Positions 43,290-53,286 of a stretch of 64,000 nt of DNA are shown here, in pieces. The stretch spans positions 62,001-126,000 of the forward strand of contig CAJTMX010000002.1 of NCBI GenBank assembly GCA_910577235.1, given 5' to 3'. The stretch is from an uncultured Acetatifactor sp. Lineage in GTDB: Bacteria; Bacillota; Clostridia; Lachnospirales; Lachnospiraceae. The notes beneath the pieces were generated by a model, which had not been told where the DNA came from, searched no databases, and saw only the letters and a program-made list of their open reading frames with translations. The translations under genes were made by a program, and so were the position numbers. Position 1 is the stretch's first letter. The number at the start of each line of letters is the position of its first letter.

Positions 43290-44294
43290 ATGACGATACG
43301 GGAGAATCTGGAGCGTTGGGAGAAGGAGTATTTGAGTCCCTATGCCTCTCTTAGCATGAATTCCAAGGGCAGGGACAGGGACGAGGAGCAGTGTGACATC
43401 AGGCCGGTGTTTCAGCGGGACCGGGACAGGATACTGCACAGCAAGTCTTTCCGCAGATTGAAAGACAAAACCCAGGTATTTCTGGCACCGGAGGGGGATC
43501 ATTACCGCACCCGCCTGACCCATACGCTGGAGGTATCCCAGAACGCCCGCACCATCGCCAAGGCGCTGAAATTGAACGAAGACTTGGTAGAGGCCATCGC
43601 TCTGGGCCATGATTTGGGCCATACGCCTTTTGGACACGCGGGAGAGAGGGCGCTGCGGGAGGTTTGCCCGTACGGTTTTGAACACAGCCAGCAGAGCGTG
43701 CGCACCGTGGAGCGTTTGGAGAAAAAGGGGCAGGGCCTGAACCTGACCTACGAGGTGCGGGACGGGATATTGAATCATCAGACCAGCGGCAGCCCTCATA
43801 CGCTGGAGGGAAAGATCGTGCGACTGTCCGACAAGATCGCCTATATTCATCACGATATGGACGATGCCATACGGGGCGGTATCCTGAGGGAGGAAGATGT
43901 GCCCCGGGAGATCGGCGAGGTGATCGGTTTTATCACCGGACAGCGGCTGGATCACTTTATTCACGATATAGTGATACATAGTAAGGATCAGGCGGACATC
44001 CGCATGTCCCCGCCGGTGGAGAACGCCATGAAAAAGCTGCGGAGCTTTATGTTTGAGCGCGTATACCAGAATCCGGTGGCCAAGAGCGAGGAGGGCAAGG
44101 CGGAAGCGCTGATAAAGACACTTTATCAATATTATCTGGGCCATATAGACGATCTGCCCCGGGAATATCTGAACCTGATCTCGGAGGGCGAGCCTCGGGA
44201 AAAGGTGGTATGCGACTATGTGGGCGCTATGAGCGACCGTTTTGCCATCGCGCAGTATGACGATATCTATATACCGAAGTCCTGGATCATATAG
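43290..44294 (+). CDS. dgt: dGTP triphosphohydrolase-like HD protein
   Basis: A 334-residue HD-domain phosphohydrolase. The metal-binding HD signature is ALGHDLGHTPFGHAGERAL, with HSKSFRRLKDKTQVFL and RTRLTHTLEVSQ before it, as in deoxynucleotide triphosphohydrolases. It hydrolyses dGTP or related dNTPs. It stands just before dnaG and rpoD, the usual clostridial order. The ATG at 43290 has AGGAAAGG 10 bases upstream; a GTG at 43284 is less well spaced. Confidence 0.9.
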   Translation: MTIRENLERWEKEYLSPYASLSMNSKGRDRDEEQCDIRPVFQRDRDRILHSKSFRRLKDKTQVFLAPEGDHYRTRLTHTLEVSQNARTIAKALKLNEDLVEAIALGHDLGHTPFGHAGERALREVCPYGFEHSQQSVRTVERLEKKGQGLNLTYEVRDGILNHQTSGSPHTLEGKIVRLSDKIAYIHHDMDDAIRGGILREEDVPREIGEVIGFITGQRLDHFIHDIVIHSKDQADIRMSPPVENAMKKLRSFMFERVYQNPVAKSEEGKAEALIKTLYQYYLGHIDDLPREYLNLISEGEPREKVVCDYVGAMSDRFAIAQYDDIYIPKSWII

Positions 44295-44339
44295 CGAAAC
44301 AATATGCCCCATAACTCTTTAACGTGAGAAAGGAAGAAA

Positions 44340-46112
44340 ATGTTTTATCCGGAAGAACTTGTGGAAGAAGTCAGGTTGAAGAACGATATCGTGGATGTAA
44401 TCTCCGGGTATGTCCGGCTGCAGAAAAAAGGAGCCAACCATTGGGGGTGCTGTCCTTTTCATAATGAAAAAACCCCTTCCTTTGCCGTCAACGGAGCCAA
44501 ACAGATGTACCACTGTTTTGGCTGCGGCGCAGGTGGGAACGTTTATACCTTTGTCATGAACTATGAAAATTACAGTTTTCCGGAGGCGGTAAAGATGCTG
44601 GCGGAGCGGGCCGGGGTCTCCCTGCCGGAGGCTGAGTATGACGAGGAGCAGAAACGGAAACAGGGACATCGTCAGCAGCTGCTGGACGTGAACAGGGAGG
44701 CGGCAACCTTTTTCTTTTACCAGCTGCGCAGTCCCCAGGGACAGGTGGGCTACCGCTATCTGTCGGAGCGCGCCCTGTCCGACGAGACCATGCGCAAATT
44801 CGGTCTTGGCTACGCCGGAAAGAGCGGAGCGGGACTGATAGAATATCTGAAACAAAAAGGGTTTGAGGACAAGCTGATCATAGAGGCGGGGCTGGGAAAT
44901 TATAATGAGCGGACGGGGCTGCTCAGCCAGTTTTGGAACCGGGTTATGTATCCTATTCAGGATATCCGGGGTAAGGTCATCGGTTTTGGCGGCCGCGTCA
45001 TGGGAGACGGAGAACCCAAGTATCTGAATTCTCCCGAAACCCCGATCTTTGACAAGCGGCGCAATCTATACGGGCTGAATTTTGCCCGCACGGCCAGGAG
45101 CGGCAATATCATACTCTGCGAGGGCTATATGGATGTGATCGCCATGCATCAGGCGGGCTTTACCCAGGCGGTGGCCTCGCTGGGAACCGCCTTTACGGCG
45201 GAGCAGGCCATGCTGCTGAAACGCTATACAGACAATGTTCTGCTGGCCTATGACAGCGACGGAGCGGGCGTCAAAGCGGCTCTGCGGGGAATAAGTATCC
45301 TGCGGGACGCAGGACTTTCCGGCAAGATCATCAATATGCATCCCTGTAAAGATCCTGATGAATTTATCAAAAAAAATGGGCGGGATGCTTTTCAAGAACG
45401 CATCGATCAGGCGGAGAACAGTTTCTTTTTTGAAATCCGTATGCTGGAGAGGGATTACAATCTCAAAGATCCGGAATCAAAGACCCTATTTTACCGGGAG
45501 ATCGCCAAAAAGCTCTGCGGCTTCTCCGTGGATGTGGAGCGGGAAAACTATCTGGAGGCCATAGCGGAGAAATATAATATCGGCTTTGAAAATCTGCGCA
45601 AGCTGGTGGGCAGCTATGCCATGCAGACCGGGGTGGACAAGCCCCCGGAGCGGCCCAAATCCGGTGTCCAACCGAAAAATACGCCCCAGGAGAACAGTAA
45701 GCGCTCACAGAGGCTGCTGCTCACCTGGATCGTGGACGATCCAGGGCTGTACCCCAAGATCGCCCGGTACGTTGGCCCGGAGGATTTTACGGAAGAGCTG
45801 TACCGTCAGGTGGCGGAGCAGCTGTTTCGGGATATGGAGGCGGGACAGTACCAACCGGCGGCCATTATCAGCAGATTTCAGGAGGAGGAACAGCAACGTC
45901 AGGTGGCGGAGCTGTTCAACACTAATCTGCCGCAGTTAAGCACCAGGCAGGAGCGGGAGAAGGCTCTGCACGATATATTATACGCGGTGAAGAAGAACAG
46001 CTATGAGCAGTTGACCATGCGGCTCGGCTCGGACGTGACGGCGCTGGGCAAGGTGGTTTCGGGCAAGAAAGCCCTGGAAGAACTGGCAAAAACGCATATT
46101 TCACTGGAATGA
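44340..46112 (+). CDS. dnaG: DNA primase
   Basis: A 590-residue primase that makes RNA primers at the replication fork. The N-terminal zinc ribbon is Cys38-x2-His41 with Cys59-x2-Cys62 (CCPFHNEKTPSF, MYHCFGCGAGG). The RNA polymerase/Toprim domain contains CEGYMDVIAMHQAGF and LAYDSDGAGVKAALRG. The C-terminal helicase-binding domain is shorter and divergent. It lies 45 bases after dgt, with rpoD immediately next, the macromolecular-synthesis arrangement. Confidence 0.97.
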   Translation: MFYPEELVEEVRLKNDIVDVISGYVRLQKKGANHWGCCPFHNEKTPSFAVNGAKQMYHCFGCGAGGNVYTFVMNYENYSFPEAVKMLAERAGVSLPEAEYDEEQKRKQGHRQQLLDVNREAATFFFYQLRSPQGQVGYRYLSERALSDETMRKFGLGYAGKSGAGLIEYLKQKGFEDKLIIEAGLGNYNERTGLLSQFWNRVMYPIQDIRGKVIGFGGRVMGDGEPKYLNSPETPIFDKRRNLYGLNFARTARSGNIILCEGYMDVIAMHQAGFTQAVASLGTAFTAEQAMLLKRYTDNVLLAYDSDGAGVKAALRGISILRDAGLSGKIINMHPCKDPDEFIKKNGRDAFQERIDQAENSFFFEIRMLERDYNLKDPESKTLFYREIAKKLCGFSVDVERENYLEAIAEKYNIGFENLRKLVGSYAMQTGVDKPPERPKSGVQPKNTPQENSKRSQRLLLTWIVDDPGLYPKIARYVGPEDFTEELYRQVAEQLFRDMEAGQYQPAAIISRFQEEEQQRQVAELFNTNLPQLSTRQEREKALHDILYAVKKNSYEQLTMRLGSDVTALGKVVSGKKALEELAKTHISLE

Positions 46113-46150
46113 AGTCAATACTAGTACCCAACAGAAAGGAAACCGTAAGG

Positions 46151-47260
46151 ATGGATGAAAACACACAGGCGCGTTTTGAGGAGAAGATGAAGAATCTCCT
46201 GGCGATGGCCAAGAAGAAGAAAAATGTATTGGAGTATCAGGAGATCAATGAATTTTTCTCGGACATGACTCTGGAGGAAGATCAGTTTGATCGGATTCTG
46301 GAGACTTTGGAACAGAATAATGTGGATGTACTGCGCATCACCGAAGAGGATGATGTGGATGATGAGGAGATCCTGCTGGCGGAGGAGGATCTGGACGTGG
46401 AGAATCTGGATCTGTCCATTCCGGACGGCATCAGTATCGAGGACCCGGTGCGCATGTACTTAAAGGAGATCGGCAAGGTGCCCCTGCTGTCCGCGGAGGA
46501 GGAGATTGAGCTGGCTAAAAAGCTGGAACTGGGTGACCAGGAGGCAAAAAAGCGCCTGGCGGAAGCCAATCTGCGTCTGGTGGTCAGCATCGCCAAGCGT
46601 TATGTTGGGCGGGGGATGCTGTTTTTGGATCTGATTCAGGAGGGCAATCTGGGTCTGATCAAAGCAGTGGAGAAATTTGATTACCGCAAAGGGTTTAAGT
46701 TCTCCACATACGCTACATGGTGGATTCGCCAGGCGATCACCAGGGCCATCGCGGACCAGGCCAGGACCATACGTATTCCCGTGCATATGGTGGAGACCAT
46801 TAATAAACTGATACGGGTGAGCCGTCAGCTCTTGCAGGAATTGGGCCGTGAACCCTCCCCTGAGGAGATCGCGGAGGAGATGAATATGCCTGTGGACCGG
46901 GTGCGGGAGATCATGAAGATCAGCCAGGAGCCGGTGTCTCTGGAAACTCCTATCGGTGAGGAGGAGGACAGCCATCTGGGAGATTTCATACAGGACGACA
47001 ATGTGCCCGTACCGGCGGACGCGGCGGCATTTACGCTGCTCAAGGAGCAGTTGGTGGAAGTACTGGGAACACTTACAGAGCGGGAGCAGAAAGTACTGCG
47101 CCTGCGCTTTGGATTGGACGATGGGCGCGCCCGTACCCTGGAAGAGGTGGGCAAGGAGTTCAATGTGACCCGTGAGAGAATCCGTCAGATAGAAGCCAAG
47201 GCTCTGCGCAAGCTGCGCCACCCCAGCCGCAGCCGTAAGCTCAAGGACTATCTGGACTGA
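46151..47260 (+). CDS. rpoD: RNA polymerase primary sigma factor (sigma-A/RpoD)
   Basis: A 369-residue housekeeping sigma factor. Region 1.1-like acidic N-terminus precedes DPVRMYLKEIGKVPLL (1.2). Region 2 reads AKRYVGRGMLFLDLIQEGNL and FDYRKGFKFSTYATWWIRQA. Region 4 reads LEEVGKEFNVTRERIRQIEA. The start at 46151 gives the family-like MDENTQARFEEKM; a frame from 46109 overlaps the dnaG stop (ATGA) and adds 14 atypical residues. The stop overlaps trmK (TGATG). Confidence 0.97.
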   Translation: MDENTQARFEEKMKNLLAMAKKKKNVLEYQEINEFFSDMTLEEDQFDRILETLEQNNVDVLRITEEDDVDDEEILLAEEDLDVENLDLSIPDGISIEDPVRMYLKEIGKVPLLSAEEEIELAKKLELGDQEAKKRLAEANLRLVVSIAKRYVGRGMLFLDLIQEGNLGLIKAVEKFDYRKGFKFSTYATWWIRQAITRAIADQARTIRIPVHMVETINKLIRVSRQLLQELGREPSPEEIAEEMNMPVDRVREIMKISQEPVSLETPIGEEEDSHLGDFIQDDNVPVPADAAAFTLLKEQLVEVLGTLTEREQKVLRLRFGLDDGRARTLEEVGKEFNVTRERIRQIEAKALRKLRHPSRSRKLKDYLD

Positions 47261-47991
47261 TGCGTGATCAGGTGGAGCTGTCTGCCAGAATGCAGGCGTT
47301 GACTGATATGGTCACTCCCGGAAACCGGGTCTGCGACGTGGGCTGCGACCACGGATGGGTGTCCGTCTATCTGGTGCAGCAGGGCATCAGTCCCCGGGTG
47401 CTGGCGATGGATGTCAGGAGAGGTCCTCTGTCCAGGGCGCAGCAACATATCCGTCAGCGTGGACTGGAGGCATACATAGAGACCAGGCTTTCCGACGGTG
47501 TGGCCGCCTTGGAGGCCGGGGAGGCGGATACCGTTCTATGCGCCGGCATGGGCGGCAGGCTGATGCAGAGGATACTGGAGGAGGGCAGGGAAAAACTGGC
47601 GTCGGTGGGGGAACTGATCTTACAGCCCCAGTCGGAGCTGCGCGCTTTCAGGGCATATCTTCGGGGAGCGGGCTATGTGACTGCGGCGGAAGATATGGTG
47701 TATGAGGACGGAAAATATTATCCCATGATGAAGGCGGTTCCCGCGGCAGGGGAGCGTGACATATCCGTTACGGCTGAGGAGCAGGCACTGTGGGATTGTT
47801 TTGGGGAATTGCTGCTGGCCCACGGGCATCCGGTGCTGAAACAGTATCTGAAGGCGGCGGAGCAGAGCTGCGGCCGGATATTGGAGCAGTTGGAGCAGGG
47901 AGCCTCGGACAGGGAGAGGGCGGCACTGCGCTGCCGGGAACTGGAGGAGGAGCGGCGGCTGGTCCTGCTGGCGCTGGAGCGGTACTATTAG
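47260..47991 (+). CDS. trmK: tRNA (adenine(22)-N1)-methyltransferase
   Basis: A 243-residue SAM methyltransferase that modifies A22 of tRNAs. Motif I is VCDVGCDHGWVSVYLV near residue 25, and CAGMGGRLMQRIL is near 95, both typical of TrmK. A C-terminal helical arm follows. It overlaps the rpoD stop and is therefore translationally coupled, as in other Firmicutes. Confidence 0.93.
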   Translation: MRDQVELSARMQALTDMVTPGNRVCDVGCDHGWVSVYLVQQGISPRVLAMDVRRGPLSRAQQHIRQRGLEAYIETRLSDGVAALEAGEADTVLCAGMGGRLMQRILEEGREKLASVGELILQPQSELRAFRAYLRGAGYVTAAEDMVYEDGKYYPMMKAVPAAGERDISVTAEEQALWDCFGELLLAHGHPVLKQYLKAAEQSCGRILEQLEQGASDRERAALRCRELEEERRLVLLALERYY

Positions 47992-48059
47992 AACAAAAAC
48001 ACAGATTCTACCGTAGTCTGGTATAGACCGGACCACAGGTATGCGGAAAAGAGGATGAG

Positions 48060-49712
48060 ATGAAGGTAGAAGTATTGGGGCAGGAGAGGGAATACCCTCA
48101 GGGAATCACTTACGAGCGGATAGCGGCGGATTATCAGGAAGAGTATGGCGGATTGATCGCTCTGGTCAACGCGGACGGCAAGCTGCGGGAGCTGTTTAAA
48201 CATGCGGGCAGAGACTGCAAACTGAGCTTTTTTACCCTAAAGGACGCGGTAGGGCATAAGACTTATGTGCGCTCCGCCACGATGCTGTGTATGAAAGCGA
48301 TCTATGATACCATGGGAGAGAAAGCGGCGGCCATGTGCCGTCTGGAGTTTGCGGTGGGAAACGGCACGTATATCAGCACCGGCGGAACTATCGATGCTAC
48401 AGCGGAAAACGCGGAGCGCATCAAGGCACGGATGGACGAATTGCAGGCCTTGGCAATGCCATTTCATAAAAGATCTTATCCCCTGGATGAAGCCATCGAG
48501 CTGTTCAGGGCCAAGGGGATGACGGGAAAAACGGAACTGTTCCGATACCGCCGCAGCTCCTTTGTGAACGTATATGAGATGGACGGCTATTATGACTACT
48601 ATTACGGCTTTATGCTGCCAAACGCGGGCTATGTAAAGTGGTATGATCTGCAGGCCTATGATCAGGGCTTTATGCTGGTACTGCCGGAGCAGAAGGAGCC
48701 CACACAGGTCAGGCCCCTGGAGGAGAGGAGAAAGCTGTTTGAGACTTTGAAAGCATCCGCCCAGTGGGGTCATGACATCGGCATAGAGACGGTGGGACAG
48801 CTCAACGACCAGATTTGCAGGGGGTCCATCAGTGATCTGATCCTGGTGCAGGAGGCGGAGCAGGAGAGGAAGATCGGAGAGATCGCCCGGGAGATCGCGT
48901 CACGTGACGGCGTGAAATTTATCATGATCGCAGGCCCTTCTTCCTCCGGGAAGACCAGCCTGTCCCACAGACTGTCGATCCAGCTGCGGACACTGGGCAT
49001 GACGCCCCATCCCGTGGCTCTGGACAATTATTTTGTGAACAGGGAGGATACGCCGTTAGACGAGAACGGGGACTATAATTTTGAGTGCCTGGAAGCCATC
49101 GACGTCAAGCAGTTTAACGATGATATGATCAAACTGCTGGATGGGGAGCGGGTGGAGATTCCCGAGTTCAATTTCAAGATCGGCCGCCGGGAATACAACG
49201 GCAATTATATGCAGCTGGGAAAAGAGGACGTGCTGGTCATCGAGGGCATTCACGGACTGAATCCCAAGATGAGCTATGCCCTGCCTGAAGAGAGTAAATT
49301 TAAAATATATATCAGTGCTCTGATCAATCTGAATATCGACGCCCACAACCGGATTCCCACCACCGACGGCAGACTGCTGCGGCGGATGGTGCGGGACGCC
49401 CGGACCAGAGGAGCGTCCGCCCAGAGGACGATACAGATGTGGCCCTCCGTGCGCAGGGGGGAGGAGGCGTATATATTCCCCTTCCAGGAGGAGGCGGACG
49501 TGATGTTCAACTCTGCCACGATCTACGAGCTGGCCGCGCTGAAACAATACGCGGAACCGTTGCTGTTCCATATTGAAAAGGATCAGCCGGAGTATCATGA
49601 GGCCAAGAGACTGCTGAAGTTTTTGGAGTATTTTCTGGGCATCAGCAGCGAGGAATTGCCCAGAAATTCCATATGCAGGGAATTCGTGGGCGGCAGTTGC
49701 TTTAGGGTGTAG
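48060..49712 (+). CDS. Nucleoside kinase with TGS/ThrRS-like N-terminus (uridine kinase type)
   Basis: A 550-residue protein. Residues about 1-60 look like a TGS-type beta-grasp domain. Residues about 60-250 resemble the second additional domain of ThrRS (MPFHKRSYPLDEAIELFRA, NVYEMDGYYDYYYGFMLPN). The C-terminal half is a uridine kinase/PRK-type P-loop kinase with GPSSSGKTSLSHRL near residue 300 and a VIEGIHGLNP segment. It phosphorylates a nucleoside. The ribosome site AAAGAGGA sits 7 bases upstream. It is 68 bases after trmK. Confidence 0.87.
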   Translation: MKVEVLGQEREYPQGITYERIAADYQEEYGGLIALVNADGKLRELFKHAGRDCKLSFFTLKDAVGHKTYVRSATMLCMKAIYDTMGEKAAAMCRLEFAVGNGTYISTGGTIDATAENAERIKARMDELQALAMPFHKRSYPLDEAIELFRAKGMTGKTELFRYRRSSFVNVYEMDGYYDYYYGFMLPNAGYVKWYDLQAYDQGFMLVLPEQKEPTQVRPLEERRKLFETLKASAQWGHDIGIETVGQLNDQICRGSISDLILVQEAEQERKIGEIAREIASRDGVKFIMIAGPSSSGKTSLSHRLSIQLRTLGMTPHPVALDNYFVNREDTPLDENGDYNFECLEAIDVKQFNDDMIKLLDGERVEIPEFNFKIGRREYNGNYMQLGKEDVLVIEGIHGLNPKMSYALPEESKFKIYISALINLNIDAHNRIPTTDGRLLRRMVRDARTRGASAQRTIQMWPSVRRGEEAYIFPFQEEADVMFNSATIYELAALKQYAEPLLFHIEKDQPEYHEAKRLLKFLEYFLGISSEELPRNSICREFVGGSCFRV

Positions 49713-49746
49713 CGGCAAAAGATAAAAACGGTTGAGAAGTGGAGAG

Positions 49747-52713
49747 ATGAGCGATTTGATTGAAAAGAAACAGGGAGCCATGGACGGATTACAGGGATTT
49801 GAAAAATTCTGCTGCCGCGTGTTTAGCCTGTTAGCCCTGATCATGTTTGCCGTCCTGTTCTGGTACGGCCTGCATTTGACCGGACAAAACGGCGGAGACA
49901 GCGAATATATATCCTTCAGAGAGGATTCGGCGGTTTATAATGTTCTGACCCTGGGCGCTGCCCTGATATGTCTTTGCCTTGTGAGTAAGCTTGGGGAGAA
50001 AATGCAGGGCAGAAAAGCCAGAAATATTGCGTTGGCGGCTGTATGTACAGTGACGGCAGCCGTCAGCTTTTATTGGGTGTATGTGTGCAAGGCGGCCCCT
50101 CAGGCGGATCAGATGATGATCTGTCAGTATGCCGATGCGTTTAATATGGGGGATTTCAACGGGGTACTGCAGGGCCGCTATATAGCCAGATATCCTCAGC
50201 AGCTGGGCATGGTCACGCTGCTGAGAGGACTTTTTTCCATCTTTGGACCGTACCATTATCAGGCTTTTCAGTACCTCATGGTGGCGGTAGTGCCGCTTAT
50301 CGTGGTGTCAGGCTGCATGATCGTCAGGCTTTTGTCAGAGGACAATGCCAGAGCCGAGATTTTTTACCTTCTGTTTATGCTGACATGTTTTCCCATGTAC
50401 ATTTACACGGTATTTGTCTATGGGGATTTGATCTCCACTGCACTGGGGATGTTTGGCGTGTGGATGTATCTGGCCTATCTGAAAAAGTTTTCCTGGATTC
50501 GTCTGCTGCTCTTTGGATTATCCATGGGGTTCGCCGTACAACTGCGCGCTAATCTGATGATTCTGGTGGTGGCCATGGTCATTGTGCTGTTGATCAAACT
50601 GATTGTCCAATGGAAATGGCAGAACATCGTTATAGCGGCAGCGTTGGTACTGGGGGTCGTGCTGGCGAATATGGCGGTATGGGGATTTTACAGTGACAAG
50701 GTGGAGGAGAAAGCGCCTTCCATCCCTCCGCTGCTCTTTATCGTGATGGGACTCAATGATGCGGATGGACATCCCGGCTGGTACAACGCCTATAACTATA
50801 TTGTTTTTGCGGGACATAACGATGATGTGGAGGTTTCCAATTCAATAGCAATGGAACATCTAAAGGAGGCGTTCCAACGATACTGGGAAGATCCCGATTA
50901 TATGCTGGATTTCTTTCAGAGGAAAATGAATGCCCAGTGGAACGCTCCCATGTACCAGAGTATCGCTATGAACAGGTATATTGAGGGAGACCAGATCGGA
51001 AAACTGGCGCCGGATATTACGAATTACGGCAAAACTGCCCAGTTGATGGAGTCGTGGATGAAGATATACCAGCTGCTCATGTACGGGGGATTATTATTTC
51101 TGCTGGCAGCCGGACGTAAAAAATTTCTGAAGATAGAGAAATATGCACTGTTGATAGCCGTCTACGGCGGTTTTTTGTTCTCCCTGATCTGGGAGGCCAA
51201 GACCAGATATGTGCTGCCGTTTCTCTTTTTCCAGATTCCCTATATGGCGCTGGCGATCAGTGAATTGACTGTGGCCATCCGCAAACTCCCCGGAAACTTA
51301 AGACGGGCAGGACTGCCGCGAAGGGTGCTGGTGGGTGCCGGGGCGGGAGTTGTCAGACTCCGGCAGGCTCTAGGCAAAAACAGGATCTTTGTGGGGGGAT
51401 GCATGGCGGTTCTGGTGCTCCATATGGCTTTGATCCTGTTCTTTGGGGCGCAGAAAAAAGGGTTCCTGGAGGAGGAATACGATTCCTATTATTCCAGTAC
51501 AGGTACGATCCATATGGAACAATACAGTCCTGTCATGGAAAAAAGCGGGTATGGTGTGCAATTTCAGTATCTGGTGATCGACGGTAACGAGTTTAACTAT
51601 GAAGTGGTTGCAGACGCTCAAAAACCGGAGAACCGGCCGCCGCTTTACTATCTGGCGCTGAATACACTGATGTCCCTCCGGCCCAACTCTTTTTACAAGT
51701 GGTTCGGTATAGGACTGAATGCGGTTTGTTCTCTGATCTCCTGCTGCGGGATCATGACATTGGCGTTTATGCTGGATCGGGGGAAATATCGTCGCATGTG
51801 GGCCATCCACGCTGGACTGGCATTTGGAGTTTGTCCCGTGTCCCTCAGTAATGTCATGTTTACGGGCCCACACGCAATGAATGTTATGTGGGTGATCCTG
51901 TATTTGGACATTTTAATAGCAATGGCGCAAGATCCGCGCTGCCACAGACGGAAATATATCGGCCTTACCGCCGCGGGAGGCGCTGTATGCGGACTGGCTT
52001 TTCTGACAAGCTATATCAGTCTTATTCCGGTATTGGCCCTGTGGCTGGGCGGCTGTGTTCGGGCGGCGGTCAGGCGGCAGGGGCAGGGGCGTATGCTGCG
52101 CTTTGCCGGGGTCATGGCAATCTGCGTGATGCTGGCAATCCTGGAGTTCCCGTTCAGCATCAGGCATGTCTTTATGCTTTCGGGACGGGGAACCGGAGAG
52201 ATATATTATACTCTGGGCGCGGTTTTGATTCCTGTGGCAGCCTGTCTGATCTGTAAAGGGGGACTGCGGGCATGGGAGAAGAGAACCGGCGGATTAGATG
52301 AAAAAAATCACTGGCAGGCCGCAGTGCTGGCAGCCGGTGTGGTGCTGCTCTGCGGCGGCGTGGGAATGGCTGTGGGAGGCGTACACTTTTTGCAGCGGGA
52401 GGGGGCGGACAAGATAGCGTTTTCCCGGAGCAATGCCCAATACCCGGCGGTGGTGGTCTGCGGATATGCCTCGCCCAAGCAGGCGTGGTATGCGTCGGAT
52501 GAGTTATGGCCTTATGAACGCATTGTTTATGTGGATTATTTGGATGGAGACTGTGAGCTGGAGAATGAGACGCTCATAAATGCGGAAAGGCTGATCGTGT
52601 ATATGGATTGTCCCGAGGAGATATTGGATCGTCTCATCGCTCAAAACGATGGACTGGACTCCTATTCATTGGTACGCCGGGAGGAGAAATTCTGTGTCTA
52701 TGAGGTACAGTGA
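49747..52713 (+). CDS. Giant GT-C-like membrane protein with two modules
   Basis: A 988-residue polytopic membrane protein with about 20 predicted helices. The first half has a PMT/GT39-like loop (KAAPQADQMMICQYADAFNM). The second begins again near residue 560 with a signal-anchor helix and an ENRPPLYYLALNTLMSLRPN loop, typical of the first extracytoplasmic loop of GT-C glycosyltransferases. A short C-terminal soluble tail ends it. Such enzymes transfer sugars from lipid-linked donors; the substrate here is unknown. Common single-module members are about 450-600 residues. The start at 49747 follows GGAGAG. Confidence 0.72.
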   Translation: MSDLIEKKQGAMDGLQGFEKFCCRVFSLLALIMFAVLFWYGLHLTGQNGGDSEYISFREDSAVYNVLTLGAALICLCLVSKLGEKMQGRKARNIALAAVCTVTAAVSFYWVYVCKAAPQADQMMICQYADAFNMGDFNGVLQGRYIARYPQQLGMVTLLRGLFSIFGPYHYQAFQYLMVAVVPLIVVSGCMIVRLLSEDNARAEIFYLLFMLTCFPMYIYTVFVYGDLISTALGMFGVWMYLAYLKKFSWIRLLLFGLSMGFAVQLRANLMILVVAMVIVLLIKLIVQWKWQNIVIAAALVLGVVLANMAVWGFYSDKVEEKAPSIPPLLFIVMGLNDADGHPGWYNAYNYIVFAGHNDDVEVSNSIAMEHLKEAFQRYWEDPDYMLDFFQRKMNAQWNAPMYQSIAMNRYIEGDQIGKLAPDITNYGKTAQLMESWMKIYQLLMYGGLLFLLAAGRKKFLKIEKYALLIAVYGGFLFSLIWEAKTRYVLPFLFFQIPYMALAISELTVAIRKLPGNLRRAGLPRRVLVGAGAGVVRLRQALGKNRIFVGGCMAVLVLHMALILFFGAQKKGFLEEEYDSYYSSTGTIHMEQYSPVMEKSGYGVQFQYLVIDGNEFNYEVVADAQKPENRPPLYYLALNTLMSLRPNSFYKWFGIGLNAVCSLISCCGIMTLAFMLDRGKYRRMWAIHAGLAFGVCPVSLSNVMFTGPHAMNVMWVILYLDILIAMAQDPRCHRRKYIGLTAAGGAVCGLAFLTSYISLIPVLALWLGGCVRAAVRRQGQGRMLRFAGVMAICVMLAILEFPFSIRHVFMLSGRGTGEIYYTLGAVLIPVAACLICKGGLRAWEKRTGGLDEKNHWQAAVLAAGVVLLCGGVGMAVGGVHFLQREGADKIAFSRSNAQYPAVVVCGYASPKQAWYASDELWPYERIVYVDYLDGDCELENETLINAERLIVYMDCPEEILDRLIAQNDGLDSYSLVRREEKFCVYEVQ

Positions 52714-53286
52714 GTCTGGTCAGGGATACTGTACCTCCGCTTTGAGACACATTGCTGTCAGGAGCCGGAGGCTCCGCCAACCGTTTGCCGAATATATTTT
52801 CCATATGTCCCACCCGGCGGTGATGCGGCTTTGTTCGCGCAGGGTGGGCAGATTCTATCCCTGATCTGTTTTTTCATAAAATACTCTTGAATTCCTTGAT
52901 CCAAACAATGTTTTACAGCCTCTTCAACAGTGGTTTTGAACCCATCTGCCAGTTATTCGGTTACCCTTCCTAGCAAACAGACCTGTTCCTACAGTCCGGG
53001 CTCTTTGTTTGTGCATGTATCGGTCCGGGCGGTACCGGTTGGGGGCAGTGCATGTCAATGTTTTTGCCGCCTGTTCCGTGAAATAGACCAGATATCGAAA
53101 AACGATTGCGCCAGATGTCATTTTGCCTATAATAAGAATCAAGATAGTTGTCGGAATATATTAAACAGCATACTCCCGGAGAGCGCATTGATAAATAGGG
53201 GACGCCTAAACGGTCAAATGATTGTCACCACATTTCGTGCGTTGGCAGAGGATATGCGGAACTTAAACGTAGAAGGAGGTGTCGGA
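52714..53286. other. 573-base gap with gene remnants
   Basis: The gap between the membrane protein and the LytTR gene has no intact gene. On the minus strand 52866-52948 reads TVEEAVKHCLDQGIQEYFMK (listed separately), and neighbouring minus frames hold broken pieces (RTGLFARKGNRITGRWVQNH). It looks like decayed insertion material. Confidence 0.5.
52866..52948 (-). pseudogene. Remnant resembling the tail of an Rpn/PD-(D/E)XK-type transposase
   Basis: A 27-codon minus-strand frame encodes DGFKTTVEEAVKHCLDQGI and QEYFMKKQ. The pattern EEAV-x-x-C-x-x-x-GI-x-x-x-F recalls the C-terminal region of Rpn-type recombination-promoting nucleases common in Lachnospiraceae. No start or catalytic part remains. 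Confidence 0.32.

Noticed and set aside
52930..53286. Long N-terminal extension of the LytTR frame
   Set aside because: The GTG at 53287 has a perfect AGGAGG; the upstream residues do not resemble any domain.
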